64,000 nucleotides of DNA from Halictus rubicundus (Eukaryota; Arthropoda; Insecta; Hymenoptera; Halictidae): positions 124,001-188,000 of the forward strand of contig NW_027488782.1 in NCBI RefSeq assembly GCF_050948215.1, read 5' to 3'. This document shows positions 1-15,100 of this stretch, one piece after another. The notes under the pieces are model-generated. The model was not told the origin of the DNA. It ran no database searches and saw only the letters and a list, made by a program, of their open reading frames with translations. A program made the translations under genes and the position numbers. Each line of letters starts with the position of its first letter. Position 1 is the first letter of the stretch.

Positions 1-3000
1 CTATCCTATCCTATCCTCTATCCTTTTCTATATTCTATCCTCTATACACTCCAATCCTCTATCCTATCCTATCCTCTCTCCTATCCACTATCGTATCCTA
101 TCCTCTATCCTATCCAATCTTCTATAATATCCTATCCTCTATCCTATCCTATCCTCTATCCTATCCCATCCTCTATCCTAGCCTATCCTCTATCCTATCC
201 AATCCTATATCCTATCCCATCCGCTATCCTATCCTATCCTCTATCCTATCCTATCCTCTATCCTATCCTATCCTCTATCCTATCCTATCCTCTATCCTAT
301 CCTATCCTCTATCCTATCCTATCCTCTATCCTATCCTATCCTCTATCCTATCCTATCCTCTATACAATCATATCCTCTATCCTATCCTATCCTCTATCCT
401 ATCCTATCCTCTATCCTAACCTATCCTCTATCCTATCCTATCCTCTATCCTATCCTATCCTCTATCCTATCCTATCCTCTGTCCTATCCTATCCTCTATA
501 ATATCCTATCCTCTATCCTATCCTATCCCCTATCCTATCCTATCCTCTATCCTATCCTCTCCTCTATCCTATCCTATCCTCCATCCTATCCTATCCTCTA
601 TCCTATCCTATCCTCTATCCTATCCTATCCTATCCTCAATCCTATCCTATCCTCTATCCTATCCTATCCTCTATCCTATCCTATCCTCTATCCTTTTCTA
701 TATTCTATCCTCTATACACTCCAATCCTCTATCCTATCCTATCCTCTCTCCTATCCACTATCGTATCCTATCCTCTATCCTATCCAATCCTATATCCTAT
801 CCTCTATACACTCCAATCCTCTATCGTCTCCTGTCCTCTATTCTATACAATCCCCTATCCTGTCCTCTATCGTCTCCTATCCTCTATCCTATAATATCAT
901 CTATCCTATCCTATCCTCTATCGTCTCCTATCTTCTATCCTATCCAATCCCCTATCCTATCCTCTATCCTATATTATCCACTATCCTATCCTATTCTCTA
1001 ACCTATCGTATCAACTATCCTATCCTTTCCCCTATCCTATCCTCTATTCTATCCTCTATCCTATCCGCTATCCTAACCTATCATCTATCCTTTCCCATTC
1101 TCTATCCTATCCTCTATCCTATCCTATCCTCTATCCTATCCTGTCCTATCCTCTATCCTATCCAATCTTCTATAATATCCTATCCTCTATCCTATCCTAT
1201 CCTCTATCCTATCCCATCCTCTATAATAGCCTATCCTCTATCCTATCCAATCCTATATCCTATCCCATCCGCTATCCTATCCTATCCTCTATCCTATCCT
1301 ATCCACTATCCTATCCTATTCTCTAACCCATCGTCTCAACTATCCTATCCATTCCCCTATCCTATCCTCTATCCTATCCTATCCTCAATCCTATCCTATC
1401 CTCTATCCTATCCTATCCTCTATCCTATCCTATCCTCTATCCTATTCTATATTCTATCCGATCCTATCCGATCCTCTACCTTATCCTATCCTCTATCCTA
1501 TCCTATCCTCATTCCTATCCTATCCTCTATCCTATCCTATCCTCTGTCCTATCCACTATCGTGTCCTATCCTCTACCCTATCCTATCCGCTATCCTATCC
1601 TATCCTCTATCCTATCCCACCCTCTATCCTATCCCATCCTCTGTCCTATCATATCCTCTATCCTATCCTATCCTCTATCCTATCCTATTCTCTAACCTAT
1701 CGTCTCAACTATCCTATCCATTCCCCTATCCTATCCTCTATCCTATCCTATCCTCAATCCTATCCTATCCTCTATCCTATCCTATCCTGTATCCTATCCT
1801 CTATCCTATCCTCTATCCTATCCTATTCTCTAACCTATCGTCTCAACTATCCTATCCATTCCCCTATCCTATCCTCTATCCTATCCTATCCTCAATCCTA
1901 TCCTATCCTCTATCCTATCCTATCCTCTATCCTATCCTCTATCCTATCCTCTATCCTATCCTATCCTCTATCCTATCCTATCCTCTATCCTATCCTATCC
2001 TCTATCCTGTTCTATTCTCTATCCTATCCTCTATCCTATCCTATCCTCTATCCTATCCTATCCTCTATACAATCCTATCCTCTATCCTATCCTATCCTCT
2101 ATCCTATCCTATCCTCTATCCTAACCTATCCTCTATCCTATCCTATCCTCTATCCTATCCTATCCTCTATCCTATCCTATCCTCTGTCCTATCCTATCCT
2201 CTATAATATCCTATCCTCTATCCTATCCTATCCTCTATCCTATCCTATCCTCTATCCTAACCTATCCTCTATCCAATCCTATCCTCTATCCTATCCTATC
2301 CTCTATCCTATCCTATCCTATCCTCTATCCTATCCTATCCTCTATCGTCTTCTGTCCTCTATCCTATAATATCATCTATCCTATCCTATCCTCTATCCTG
2401 TTCTATTCTCTATCCTATCCTCTATCCTATCCTATCCTCTATCGTCTCCTATCTTCTATCCTATCCAATCCCCTATCCTATCCTCTATCCTATATTATCC
2501 ACTATCCTATCCTATTCTCTAACCTATCGTATCAACTATCCTATTCATTCCCCTATCCTATCCTCTGTTCTATCTTCTATCCTATCCTCTATCCTAACCT
2601 ATCCTCTATCCTTTCCCATTCTCTATCCTATCCTCTATCCTATCCTATCCTCTATCCTATCCTATCCTATCCTCTATCCTATCCAATCTTCTATAATATC
2701 CTATCCTCTATCGTCTCCTATCTTCTATCCTATCCAATCCCCTATCCCATCCTCTATCCTATATTATCCACTATCCTATCCTATTCTCTAACCTATCGTA
2801 TCAACTAACCTATCCATTCCCCTATCCTATCCTCTGTTCTATCTTGTATCCTATCCTCTATCCTAACCTATCCTCTATCCTTTCCCATTCTCTATCCTAT
2901 CCTCTATCCTATCCTATCCTCTATAATATCCTATCCTCTATCCTATCCTATCCTTTATCCTATCCTATCCTCTATCCTATCCTATCCTCTATCCTATCCT

Positions 3001-3590
3001 ATCCTCTATCCAATCCTATCCTCTATCCTATCCTATCCTCTATCCTATCCTATCCTCTATCCTATCCTATCCTCATTCCTATCCTATCCTCTATCCTATC
3101 CTATCCTCCGTCCTATCCACTATCGTATCCTATCCTCTACCCTATCCTATCCGCTATCCTATCCTATCCTCTATCCTATCCTACCCTCTATCCTATCCTA
3201 TCCTCTGTCCTATCATATCCTCTATCCTATCCTATCCTCTATCCTATCCTATTCTCTAACCTATCGTCTCAACTATCCTATCCATTCCCCTATCCTATCC
3301 TCTATCCTATCCTATCCTCAATCCTATCCTATCCTCTATCCTATCCTATCCTCTATCCTATCCTCTATCCTATCCTCTATCCTATCCTATCCTCTATCCT
3401 ATCCTATCCTCTATCCTATCCTATCCTCTATCCTGTTCTATTCTCTATCCTATCCTCTATCCTATCCTATCCTCTATCCTATCCTATCCTCTATACAATC
3501 CTATCCTCTATCCTATCCTATCCTCTATCCTATCCTATCCTCTATCCTAACCTATCCTCTATCCTATCCTATCCTCTATCCTATCCTATC
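1..3590 (+). repeat. 4.19-kb higher-order repeat, left copy (5' end outside window)
   Basis: This copy matches 4,188-7,820 variant for variant. The markers TTTTCTATATTC at 24 and 694 recur at 4211 and 4881, an offset of 4,187 in both cases. GTCTTCTG at 2347 recurs at 6534, also 4,187. Downstream the offset becomes 4,233 because this copy lacks a 46 bp piece after GTCTTCTGTCCTCT (near 2,358). The copies part near 3,585, where this one continues with plain 17-mers and the other has CTACCCTCTATCC. The first copy is already in progress at base 1. Confidence 0.9.
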
Positions 3591-4187
3591 CTCTATCCTA
3601 TCCTATCCTCTGTCCTATCCTATCCTCTATAATATCCTATCCTCTATCCTATCCTATCCTCTATCCTATCCTATCCTCTATCCTATCCTATCCTCTGTCC
3701 TATCCTATCCTCTATAATATCCTATCCTCTATCCTATCCTATCCTCTATCCTATCCTATCCTCTATCCTATCCTATCCTCTGTCCTATCCACTATCGTAT
3801 CCTATCCTTTACCCTATCCTATCCGCTATCCTATCCTATCCTCTATCCTATCCTATCCTCTATCCTATCCTATCCTCTATCCTAACCTATCCTCTATCCT
3901 ATCCTATCCTCTATCCTATCCTATCCTCTATCCTATCCTATCCTCTGTCCTATCCTATCCTCTATCCTATCCTATCCTCTATCCTATCCTATCCTCTGTC
4001 CTATCCTATCCTCTATAATATCCTATCCTCTATCCTATCCTATCCTCTATCCTATCCTATCCTCTATCCTATCCTCTCCTCTATCCTATCCTATCCTCCA
4101 TCCTATCCTATCCTCTATCCTATCCTATCCTCTATCCTATCCTATCCTATCCTCAATCCTATCCTATCCTCTATCCTATCCTATCCT

Positions 4188-7100
4188 CTATCCTATCCTA
4201 TCCTCTATCCTTTTCTATATTCTATCCTCTATACACTCCAATCCTCTATCCTATCCTATCCTCTCTCCTATCCACTATCGTATCCTATCCTCTATCCTAT
4301 CCAATCTTCTATAATATCCTATCCTCTATCCTATCCTATCCTCTATCCTATCCCATCCTCTATCCTAGCCTATCCTCTATCCTATCCAATCCTATATCCT
4401 ATCCCATCCGCTATCCTATCCTATCCTCTATCCTATCCTATCCTCTATCCTATCCTATCCTCTATCCTATCCTATCCTCTATCCTATCCTATCCTCTATC
4501 CTATCCTATCCTCTATCCTATCCTATCCTCTATCCTATCCTATCCTCTATACAATCATATCCTCTATCCTATCCTATCCTCTATCCTATCCTATCCTCTA
4601 TCCTAACCTATCCTCTATCCTATCCTATCCTCTATCCTATCCTATCCTCTATCCTATCCTATCCTCTGTCCTATCCTATCCTCTATAATATCCTATCCTC
4701 TATCCTATCCTATCCCCTATCCTATCCTATCCTCTATCCTATCCTCTCCTCTATCCTATCCTATCCTCCATCCTATCCTATCCTCTATCCTATCCTATCC
4801 TCTATCCTATCCTATCCTATCCTCAATCCTATCCTATCCTCTATCCTATCCTATCCTCTATCCTATCCTATCCTCTATCCTTTTCTATATTCTATCCTCT
4901 ATACACTCCAATCCTCTATCCTATCCTATCCTCTCTCCTATCCACTATCGTATCCTATCCTCTATCCTATCCAATCCTATATCCTATCCTCTATACACTC
5001 CAATCCTCTATCGTCTCCTGTCCTCTATTCTATACAATCCCCTATCCTGTCCTCTATCGTCTCCTATCCTCTATCCTATAATATCATCTATCCTATCCTA
5101 TCCTCTATCGTCTCCTATCTTCTATCCTATCCAATCCCCTATCCTATCCTCTATCCTATATTATCCACTATCCTATCCTATTCTCTAACCTATCGTATCA
5201 ACTATCCTATCCTTTCCCCTATCCTATCCTCTATTCTATCCTCTATCCTATCCGCTATCCTAACCTATCATCTATCCTTTCCCATTCTCTATCCTATCCT
5301 CTATCCTATCCTATCCTCTATCCTATCCTGTCCTATCCTCTATCCTATCCAATCTTCTATAATATCCTATCCTCTATCCTATCCTATCCTCTATCCTATC
5401 CCATCCTCTATAATAGCCTATCCTCTATCCTATCCAATCCTATATCCTATCCCATCCGCTATCCTATCCTATCCTCTATCCTATCCTATCCACTATCCTA
5501 TCCTATTCTCTAACCCATCGTCTCAACTATCCTATCCATTCCCCTATCCTATCCTCTATCCTATCCTATCCTCAATCCTATCCTATCCTCTATCCTATCC
5601 TATCCTCTATCCTATCCTATCCTCTATCCTATTCTATATTCTATCCGATCCTATCCGATCCTCTACCTTATCCTATCCTCTATCCTATCCTATCCTCATT
5701 CCTATCCTATCCTCTATCCTATCCTATCCTCTGTCCTATCCACTATCGTGTCCTATCCTCTACCCTATCCTATCCGCTATCCTATCCTATCCTCTATCCT
5801 ATCCCACCCTCTATCCTATCCCATCCTCTGTCCTATCATATCCTCTATCCTATCCTATCCTCTATCCTATCCTATTCTCTAACCTATCGTCTCAACTATC
5901 CTATCCATTCCCCTATCCTATCCTCTATCCTATCCTATCCTCAATCCTATCCTATCCTCTATCCTATCCTATCCTGTATCCTATCCTCTATCCTATCCTC
6001 TATCCTATCCTATTCTCTAACCTATCGTCTCAACTATCCTATCCATTCCCCTATCCTATCCTCTATCCTATCCTATCCTCAATCCTATCCTATCCTCTAT
6101 CCTATCCTATCCTCTATCCTATCCTCTATCCTATCCTCTATCCTATCCTATCCTCTATCCTATCCTATCCTCTATCCTATCCTATCCTCTATCCTGTTCT
6201 ATTCTCTATCCTATCCTCTATCCTATCCTATCCTCTATCCTATCCTATCCTCTATACAATCCTATCCTCTATCCTATCCTATCCTCTATCCTATCCTATC
6301 CTCTATCCTAACCTATCCTCTATCCTATCCTATCCTCTATCCTATCCTATCCTCTATCCTATCCTATCCTCTGTCCTATCCTATCCTCTATAATATCCTA
6401 TCCTCTATCCTATCCTATCCTCTATCCTATCCTATCCTCTATCCTAACCTATCCTCTATCCAATCCTATCCTCTATCCTATCCTATCCTCTATCCTATCC
6501 TATCCTATCCTCTATCCTATCCTATCCTCTATCGTCTTCTGTCCTCTATTCTATACAATCCCCTATCCTATCCTCTATCGTCTCCTATCCTCTATCCTAT
6601 AATATCATCTATCCTATCCTATCCTCTATCCTGTTCTATTCTCTATCCTATCCTCTATCCTATCCTATCCTCTATCGTCTCCTATCTTCTATCCTATCCA
6701 ATCCCCTATCCTATCCTCTATCCTATATTATCCACTATCCTATCCTATTCTCTAACCTATCGTATCAACTATCCTATTCATTCCCCTATCCTATCCTCTG
6801 TTCTATCTTCTATCCTATCCTCTATCCTAACCTATCCTCTATCCTTTCCCATTCTCTATCCTATCCTCTATCCTATCCTATCCTCTATCCTATCCTATCC
6901 TATCCTCTATCCTATCCAATCTTCTATAATATCCTATCCTCTATCGTCTCCTATCTTCTATCCTATCCAATCCCCTATCCCATCCTCTATCCTATATTAT
7001 CCACTATCCTATCCTATTCTCTAACCTATCGTATCAACTAACCTATCCATTCCCCTATCCTATCCTCTGTTCTATCTTGTATCCTATCCTCTATCCTAAC

Positions 7101-7820
7101 CTATCCTCTATCCTTTCCCATTCTCTATCCTATCCTCTATCCTATCCTATCCTCTATAATATCCTATCCTCTATCCTATCCTATCCTTTATCCTATCCTA
7201 TCCTCTATCCTATCCTATCCTCTATCCTATCCTATCCTCTATCCAATCCTATCCTCTATCCTATCCTATCCTCTATCCTATCCTATCCTCTATCCTATCC
7301 TATCCTCATTCCTATCCTATCCTCTATCCTATCCTATCCTCCGTCCTATCCACTATCGTATCCTATCCTCTACCCTATCCTATCCGCTATCCTATCCTAT
7401 CCTCTATCCTATCCTACCCTCTATCCTATCCTATCCTCTGTCCTATCATATCCTCTATCCTATCCTATCCTCTATCCTATCCTATTCTCTAACCTATCGT
7501 CTCAACTATCCTATCCATTCCCCTATCCTATCCTCTATCCTATCCTATCCTCAATCCTATCCTATCCTCTATCCTATCCTATCCTCTATCCTATCCTCTA
7601 TCCTATCCTCTATCCTATCCTATCCTCTATCCTATCCTATCCTCTATCCTATCCTATCCTCTATCCTGTTCTATTCTCTATCCTATCCTCTATCCTATCC
7701 TATCCTCTATCCTATCCTATCCTCTATACAATCCTATCCTCTATCCTATCCTATCCTCTATCCTATCCTATCCTCTATCCTAACCTATCCTCTATCCTAT
7801 CCTATCCTCTATCCTATCCT
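4188..7820 (+). repeat. 4.19-kb higher-order repeat, right copy
   Basis: This is the second copy of the 1-3,590 segment. It is nearly identical across single-base variants such as TATCCTTTTCTATATTC, ATACACTCCAATCC, CTAACCCATCGTCTC, CTGTATCC and CTTGTATCC. It keeps the 46 bp that the left copy lost. After 7,820 it runs into another partial copy: variants from about 7,850 to 8,220 repeat those just upstream (CCGCTATCC, CTACCC, CTGTCC, ATTCTCTAACC). Confidence 0.88.
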
Positions 7821-8830
7821 ACCCTCTATCCTATCCTATCCTCTGTCCTATCATATCCGCTATCCTATCCTATCCTCTATCCTATCCTACCCTCTATCCT
7901 ATCCTATCCTCTGTCCTATCATATCCTCTATCCTATCCTATCCTCTATCCTATCCTATTCTCTAACCTATCGTCTCAACTATCCTATCCATTCCCCTATC
8001 CTATCCTCCATCCTATCCTATCCTCATTCCTATTCTATCCTCTATCCTATCCTATCCTCTGTCCTATCCACTATCGTATCCTATCCTCTACCCTATCCTA
8101 TCCGCTATCCTATCCTATCCTCTATCCTATCCTACCCTCTATCCTATCCTATCCTCTGTCCTATCATATCCTCTATCCTATCCTATCCTCTATCCTATCC
8201 TATTCTCTAACCTATCGTCTCAACTATCCTATCCATTCCCCTAACCTATCCTCTATCCTATCCTATCCTCAATCCTATCCTATCCTCTATCCTATCCTAT
8301 CCTCTATCCTATCCTCTATCCTATCCTCTATCCTATCCTCTATCCTATCCTATCCTCTATCCTATCCTATCCTCTATCCTATCCTATCCTCTATCCTATT
8401 CTATATTCTATCCGATCCTATCCGATCCTCTATCTTATCCTATCCTCTATCCTATCCTATCCTCATTCCTATCCTATCCTCTATCCTATCCTATCCTCTG
8501 TCCTATCCACTATCGTATCCTATCCTTTACCCTATCCTATCCGCTATCCTATCCTATCCTCTATCCTATGCTACCATCTATCCTATCCTATCCTCTATCC
8601 TATCATATCCTCTATCCTATCCTATCCTCTATCCTATCCTATCCTCTATCCTATCCTATCCTATCCTCTATCCTATCCTATCCTCATTCCTATCCTATCC
8701 TCTACCCTATTCTATCCTCTATCCTATCATATCCTCTATCCTATCCTATCCTCTATCCAATCCTATCCTCTATCCTATCCTATCCTCTATCCTATCCTAT
8801 CCTATCCTCTATCCTATCCTATCCTCTATC

Positions 8831-9153
8831 GTCTTCTGTCCTCTATTCTATACAATCCCCTATCCTATCCTCTATCGTCTCCTATCCTCTATCCTATAAT
8901 ATCATCTATCCTATCCTATCCTCTATCCTGTTCTATTCTCTATCCTATCCTCTACCCTATCCTATCCTCTATCGTCTTTTATCTTCTATCCTATCCAATC
9001 CCCTATCCTATCCTCTATCCTATATTATCCACTATCCTATCCTATTCTCTAACCTATCGTATCAACTATCCTATTCATTCCCCTATCCTATCCTCTGTTC
9101 TATCTTCTATCCTATCCTCTATCCTAACCTATCCTCTATCCTTTCCCATTCTC
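8831..9153 (+). repeat. Junction cassette, representative copy (block A type)
   Basis: This stretch of about 320 bp holds a fixed order of rare variants: GTCTTCTGTCC, TCTATACAATCCCC, TATAATATCATC, CTGTTCTATTCTC, a GTCTCCTATCTTC-type site (GTCTTTTATCTTC here), TATATTATCCAC, ATTCTCTAACC, CGTATCAAC, TTCATTCCCC, CTGTTCTATCTTC, CTAACCTATCC and TTTCCCATTCTC. The same order recurs at the other block A positions. The copy at 2347 lacks 46 bp between GTCCTCT and ATCCTATAATATC. Because the order is kept while the flanking 17-mer number varies, the cassette works as a landmark for higher-order repeats. Nothing in it resembles a gene. Whether it binds a protein is unknown. Confidence 0.85.
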
Positions 9154-12100
9154 TATCCTATCCTCTATCCTATCCTATCCTCTATCCTATCCTATCCTAT
9201 CCTCTATCCTATCCAATCTTCTATAATATCCTATCCTCTATCGTCTCCTATCTTGTATCCTATCCAATCCCCTATCCCATCCTCTATCCTATATTATCCA
9301 CTATCCTATCCTATTCTCTAACCTATCGTATCAACTAACCTATCCATTCCCCTATCCTATCCTCTGTTCTATCTTGTATCCTATCCTCTATCCTAACCTA
9401 TCCTCTATCCTTTCCCATTCTCTATCCTATCCTCTATCCTATCCTATCCTCTATAATATCCTATCCTCTATCCTATCCTATCCTTTATCCTATCCTATCC
9501 TCTATCCTATCCTATCCTCTATCCTATCCTATCCTCTATCCAATCCTATCCTCTATCCTATCCTATCCTCTATCCTATCCTATCCTCTATCCTATCCTAT
9601 CCTCATTCCTATCCTATCCTCTATCCTATCCTATCCTCCGTCCTATCCACTATCGTATCCTATCCTCTACCCTATCCTATCCGCTATCATATCCTATCCT
9701 CTATCCTATCCTACCCTCTATCCTATCCTATCCTCTGTCCTATCATATCCTCTATCCTATCCTATCCTCTATCCTATCCTATTCTCTAACCTATCGTCTC
9801 AACTATCCTATCCATTCCCCTATCCTATCCTCTATCCTATCCTATCCTCAATCCTATCCTATCCTCTATCCTATCCTATCCTCTATCCTATCCTCTATCC
9901 TATCCTCTATCCTATCCTATCCTCTATCCTATCCTATCCTCTATCCTATCCTATCCTCTATCCTGTTCTATTCTCTATCCTATCCTCTATCCTATCCTAT
10001 CCTCTATCCTATCCTATCCTCTATACAATCCTATCCTCTATCCTATCCTATCCTCTATCCTATCCTATCCTCTATCCTAACCTATCCTCTATCCTATCCT
10101 ATCCTCAATCCTATTCTATCCTCTATCCTATCCTATCCTCTGTCCTATCCTATCCTCTATAATATCCTATCCTCTATCCTATCCTATCCTCTATCCTATC
10201 CTATCCTCTATACAATCCTATCCTCTATCCTATCCTATCCTCTATCCTATCCTATCCTCATTCCTATCCTATTCTCTATCCTATCCTATCCTCCGTCCTA
10301 TCCATTATCGTATCCTATCCTCTACCCTATCCTATCCGCTATCCTATCCTATCCTCTATCCTATCCTACCCTCTATCCTATCCTATCCTCCGCCTATCAT
10401 ATCCTCTATCCTATCCTATCCTCTATCCTATCCTATTCTCTAACCTATCGTCTCAACTATCCTATCCATTCCCCTATCCTATCCTCTATCCTATCCTATC
10501 CTCAATCCTATCCTATCCTCTATCCTATCCTATCCTCTATCCTATCCTCTATCCTATCCTCTATCCTATCCTATCCTCTATCCTATCCTATCCTCTATCC
10601 TATCCTATCCTCTATCCTGTTCTATTCTCTATCCTATCCTCTATCCTATCCTATCCTCTATCCTATCCTATCCTCTATACAATCCTATCCTCTATCCTAT
10701 CCTATCCTCTATCCTATCCTATCCTCTATCCTAACCTATCCTCTATCCTATCCTATCCTCTATCCTATTCTATCCTCTATCCTATCCTATCCTCTGTCCT
10801 ATCCTATCCTCTATAATATCCTATCCTCTATCCTATCCTATCCTCTATCCTATCCTATCCTCTATACAATCCTATCCTCTATCCTATCCTATCCTCTATC
10901 CTATCCTATCCTCTATCCTAACCTATCCTCTATCCTATCCTATCCTCTATCCTATCCTATCCTCTATCCTATCCTATCCTCTGTCCTATCCTATCCTCTA
11001 TAATATCCTATCCTCTATCCTATCCTATCCTCTATCCTATCCTATCCTCTATCCTATCCTATCCTCTGTCCTATCCTATCCTCTATAAAATCCTATCCTC
11101 TATCCTATCCTATCCTCATTCCTATTCTATCCTCTATCCTATCCTATCCTCTGTCCTATCCACTATCGTATCCTATAATCTACCCTATCCTATCCGCTAT
11201 CCTATCCTATCCTCTATCCTATCCTACCCTCTATCCTATCCTATCCTCTGTCCTATCATATCCTCTATCCTATCCTATCCTCTATCCTATCCGATTCTCT
11301 AACCTATCGTCTCAACTATCCTATCCATTCCCCTAACCTATCCTCTATCCTATCCTATCCTCAATCCTATCCTATCCTCTATCCTATCCTATCCTCTATC
11401 CTATCCTCTATCCTATCCTCTATCCTATCCTATCCTCTATCCTATCCTATCCTCTATCCTATCCTATCCTCTATCCTATTCTATATTCTATCCGATCCTA
11501 TCCGATCCTCTATCTTATCCTATCCTCTATCCTATCCTATCCTCATTCCTATCCTATCCTCTATCCTATCCTATCCTCTGTCCTATCCACTATCGTATCC
11601 TATCCTTTACCCTATCCTATCCGCTATCCTATCCTATCCTCTATCCTATCCTACCATCTATCCTATCCTATCCTCTATCCTATCATATCCTCTATCCTAT
11701 CCTATCCTCTATCCTATCCTATCCTCTATCCTATCCTATCCTATCCTCTATCCTATCCTATCCTCATTCCTATCCTATCCTCTACCCTATTCTATCCTCT
11801 ATCCTATCATATCCTCTATCCTATCCTATCCTCTATCCAATCCTATCCTCTATCCTATCCTATCCTCTATCCTATCCTATCCTATCCTCTATCCTATCCT
11901 ATCCTCTATCGTCTTCTGTCCTCTATTCTATACAATCCCCTATCCTATCCTCTATCGTCTCCTATCCTCTATCCTATAATATCATCTATCCTATCCTATC
12001 CTCTATCCTGTTCTATTCTCTATCCTATCCTCTATCCTATCCTATCCTCTATCGTCTCCTATCTTCTATCCTATCCAATCCCCTATCCTATCCTCTATCC

Positions 12101-15100
12101 TATATTATCCACTATCCTATCCTATTCTCTAACCTATCGTATCAACTATCCTATTCATTCCCATATCCTATCCTCTGTTCTATCTTCTATCCTATCCTCT
12201 ATCCTAACCTATCCTCTATCCTTTCCCATTCTCTATCCTATCCTCTATCCTATCCTATCCTCTATCCTATCCTATCCTATCCTCTATCCTATCCAATCTT
12301 CTATAATATCCTATCCTCTATCGTCTCCTATCTTCTATCCTATCCAATCCCCTATCCCATCCTCTATCCTATATTATCCACTATCCTATCCTATTCTCTA
12401 ACCTATCGTATCAACTAACCTATCCATTCCCCTATCCTATCCTCTGTTCTATCTTGTATCCTATCCTCTATCCTAACCTATCCTCTATCCTTTCCCATTC
12501 TCTATCCTATCCTCTATCCTATCCTATCCTCTATAATATCCTATCCTCTATCCTATCCTATCCTCTATCCTATCCTATCCTCTATCCTATCCTATCCTCT
12601 ATCCTATCCTATCCTCTATCCAATCCTATCCTCTATCCTATCCTATCCTCTATCCTATCCTATCCTCTATCCTATTCTATATTCTATCCGATCCTATCCG
12701 ATCCTCTACCTTATCCTATCCTCTATCCTATCCTATCCTCATTCCTATCCTATCCTCTATCCTATCCTATCCTCCGTCCTATCCACTATCGTATCCTATC
12801 CTCTACCCTATCCTATCCGCTATCCTATCCTATCCTCTATCCTATCCTACCCTCTATCCTATCCTATCCTCTGTCCTATCATATCCTCTATCCTATCCTA
12901 TCCTCTATCCTATCCTATTCTCTAACCTATCGTCTCAACTATCCTATCCATTCCCCTATCCTATCCTCTATCCTATCCTATCCTCAATCCTATCCTATCC
13001 TCTATCCTATCCTATCCTCTATCCTATCCTCTATCCTATCCTCTATCCTATCCTATCCTCTATCCTATCCTATCCTCTATCCTATCCTATCCTCTATCCT
13101 GTTCTATTCTCTATCCTATCCTCTATCCTATCCTATCCTCTATCCTATCCTATCCTCTATACAATCCTATCCTCTATCCTATCCTATCCTCTATCCTATC
13201 CTATCCTCTATCCTAACCTATCCTCTATCCTATCCTATCCTCTATCCTATCCTATCCTCTATCCTATCCTATCCTCTGTCCTATCCTATCCTCTATAATA
13301 TCCTATCCTCTATCCTATCCTATCCTCTATCCTATCCTATCCTCTATCCTATCCTCTCCTCTATCCTATCCTATCCTCTATACAATCCTATCCTCTATCC
13401 TATCCTATCCTCTATCCTATCCTATCCTCTATCCTAACCTATCCTCTATCCAATCCTATCCTCTATCCTATCCTATCCTCTATCCTATCCTATCCTATCC
13501 TCTATCCTATCCTATCCTCTATCGTCTTCTGTCCTCTATTCTATACAATCCCCTATCCTATCCTCTATCGTCTCCTATCCTCTATCCTATAATATCATCT
13601 ATCCTATCCTATCCTCTATCCTGTTCTATTCTCTATCCTATCCTCTATCCTATCCTATCCTCTATCGTCTCCTATCTTCTATCCTACCCAATCCCCTATC
13701 CTATCCTCTATCCTATATTATCCACTATCCTATCCTATTCTCTAACCTATCGTATCAACTATCCTATTCATTCCCCTATCCTATCCTCTGTTCTATCTTC
13801 TATCCTATCCTCTATCCTAACCTATCCTCTATCCTTTCCCATTCTCTATCCTATCCTCTATCCTATCCTATCCTCTATCCTATCCTATCCTATCCTCTAT
13901 CCTATCCAATCTTCTATAATATCCTATCCTCTATCGTCTCCTATCTTCTATCCTATCCAATCCCCTATCCCATCCTCTATCCTATATTATCCACTATCCT
14001 ATCCTATTCTCTAACCTATCGTATCAACTAACCTATCCATTCCCCTATCCTATCCTCTATCCTATCCTATCCTCAATCCTATCCTATCATCTATCCTATC
14101 CTATCCTCTATCCTATCCTCTATCCTATCCTCTATCCTATCCTATCCTCTATCCTATCCTATCCTCTATCCTATCCTATCCTCTATCCTGTTCTATTCTC
14201 TATCCTATCCTCTATCCTATCCTATCCTCTATCCTATCCTATCCTCTATACAATTCTATCCTCTATCCTATCCTATCCTCTATCCTATCCTATCCTCTAT
14301 CCTAACCTATCCTCTATCCTATCCTATCCTCTATCCTATCCTATCCTCTATCCTATCCTATCCTCTGTCCTATCCTATCCTCTATAATATCCTATCCTCT
14401 ATCCTATCCTATCCTCTATCCTATCCTATCCTCTATCCTATCCTCTCCTCTATCCTATCCTATCCTCTATACAATCCTATCCTCTATCCTATCCTATCCT
14501 CTATCCTATCCTATCCTCTATCCTAACCTATCCTCTATCCTATCCTATCCTCTATCCTATCCTATCCTCTATCCTATCCTATCCTCTGTCCTATCCTATC
14601 CTCTATAATATCCTATCCTCTATCCTATCCTATCCTCTATCCTATCCTATCCTCTATCCTATCCTCTCCTCTATCCTATCCTATCCTCCATCCTATCCTA
14701 TCCTCTATCCTATCCTATCCTCTATTCTATCCTATCCTATCCTCAATCCTATCCTATCCTCTATCCTATCCTATCCTCTATCCTATCCTATCCTCTATCC
14801 TTTTCTATATTCTATCCTCTATACACTCCAATCCTCTATCCTATCCTATCCTCTCTCCTATCCACTATCGTATCCTATCCTCTATCCTATCCAATCTTCT
14901 ATAATATCCTATCCTCTATCCTATCCTATCCTCTATCCTATCCCATCCTCTATCCTAGCCTATCCTCTATCCTATCCAATCCTATATCCTATCCCATCCG
15001 CTATCCTATCCTATCCACTATCCTATCCTATCCTCTATCCTATCCTATCCTCTATCCTATCCTATCCTCTATCCTATCCTATCCTCTATCCTATCCTATC

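Noticed and set aside
2920..2945. TATAAT in CTATAATATCC as a bacterial -10 box
   Set aside because: It is one of many copies of the same satellite variant, has no matching -35 element or downstream gene, and the sequence is eukaryotic in type.
2844..3632. Open frame of 262 codons, with near-identical frames at 9374 and 23760 and longer versions at 7077, 12454, 25839 and 33071
   Set aside because: It starts at TTG in the variant CTTGTATCC, encodes only the 17-residue satellite cycle and ends at a variant stop. Its recurrence comes from satellite duplication, not from a gene family.
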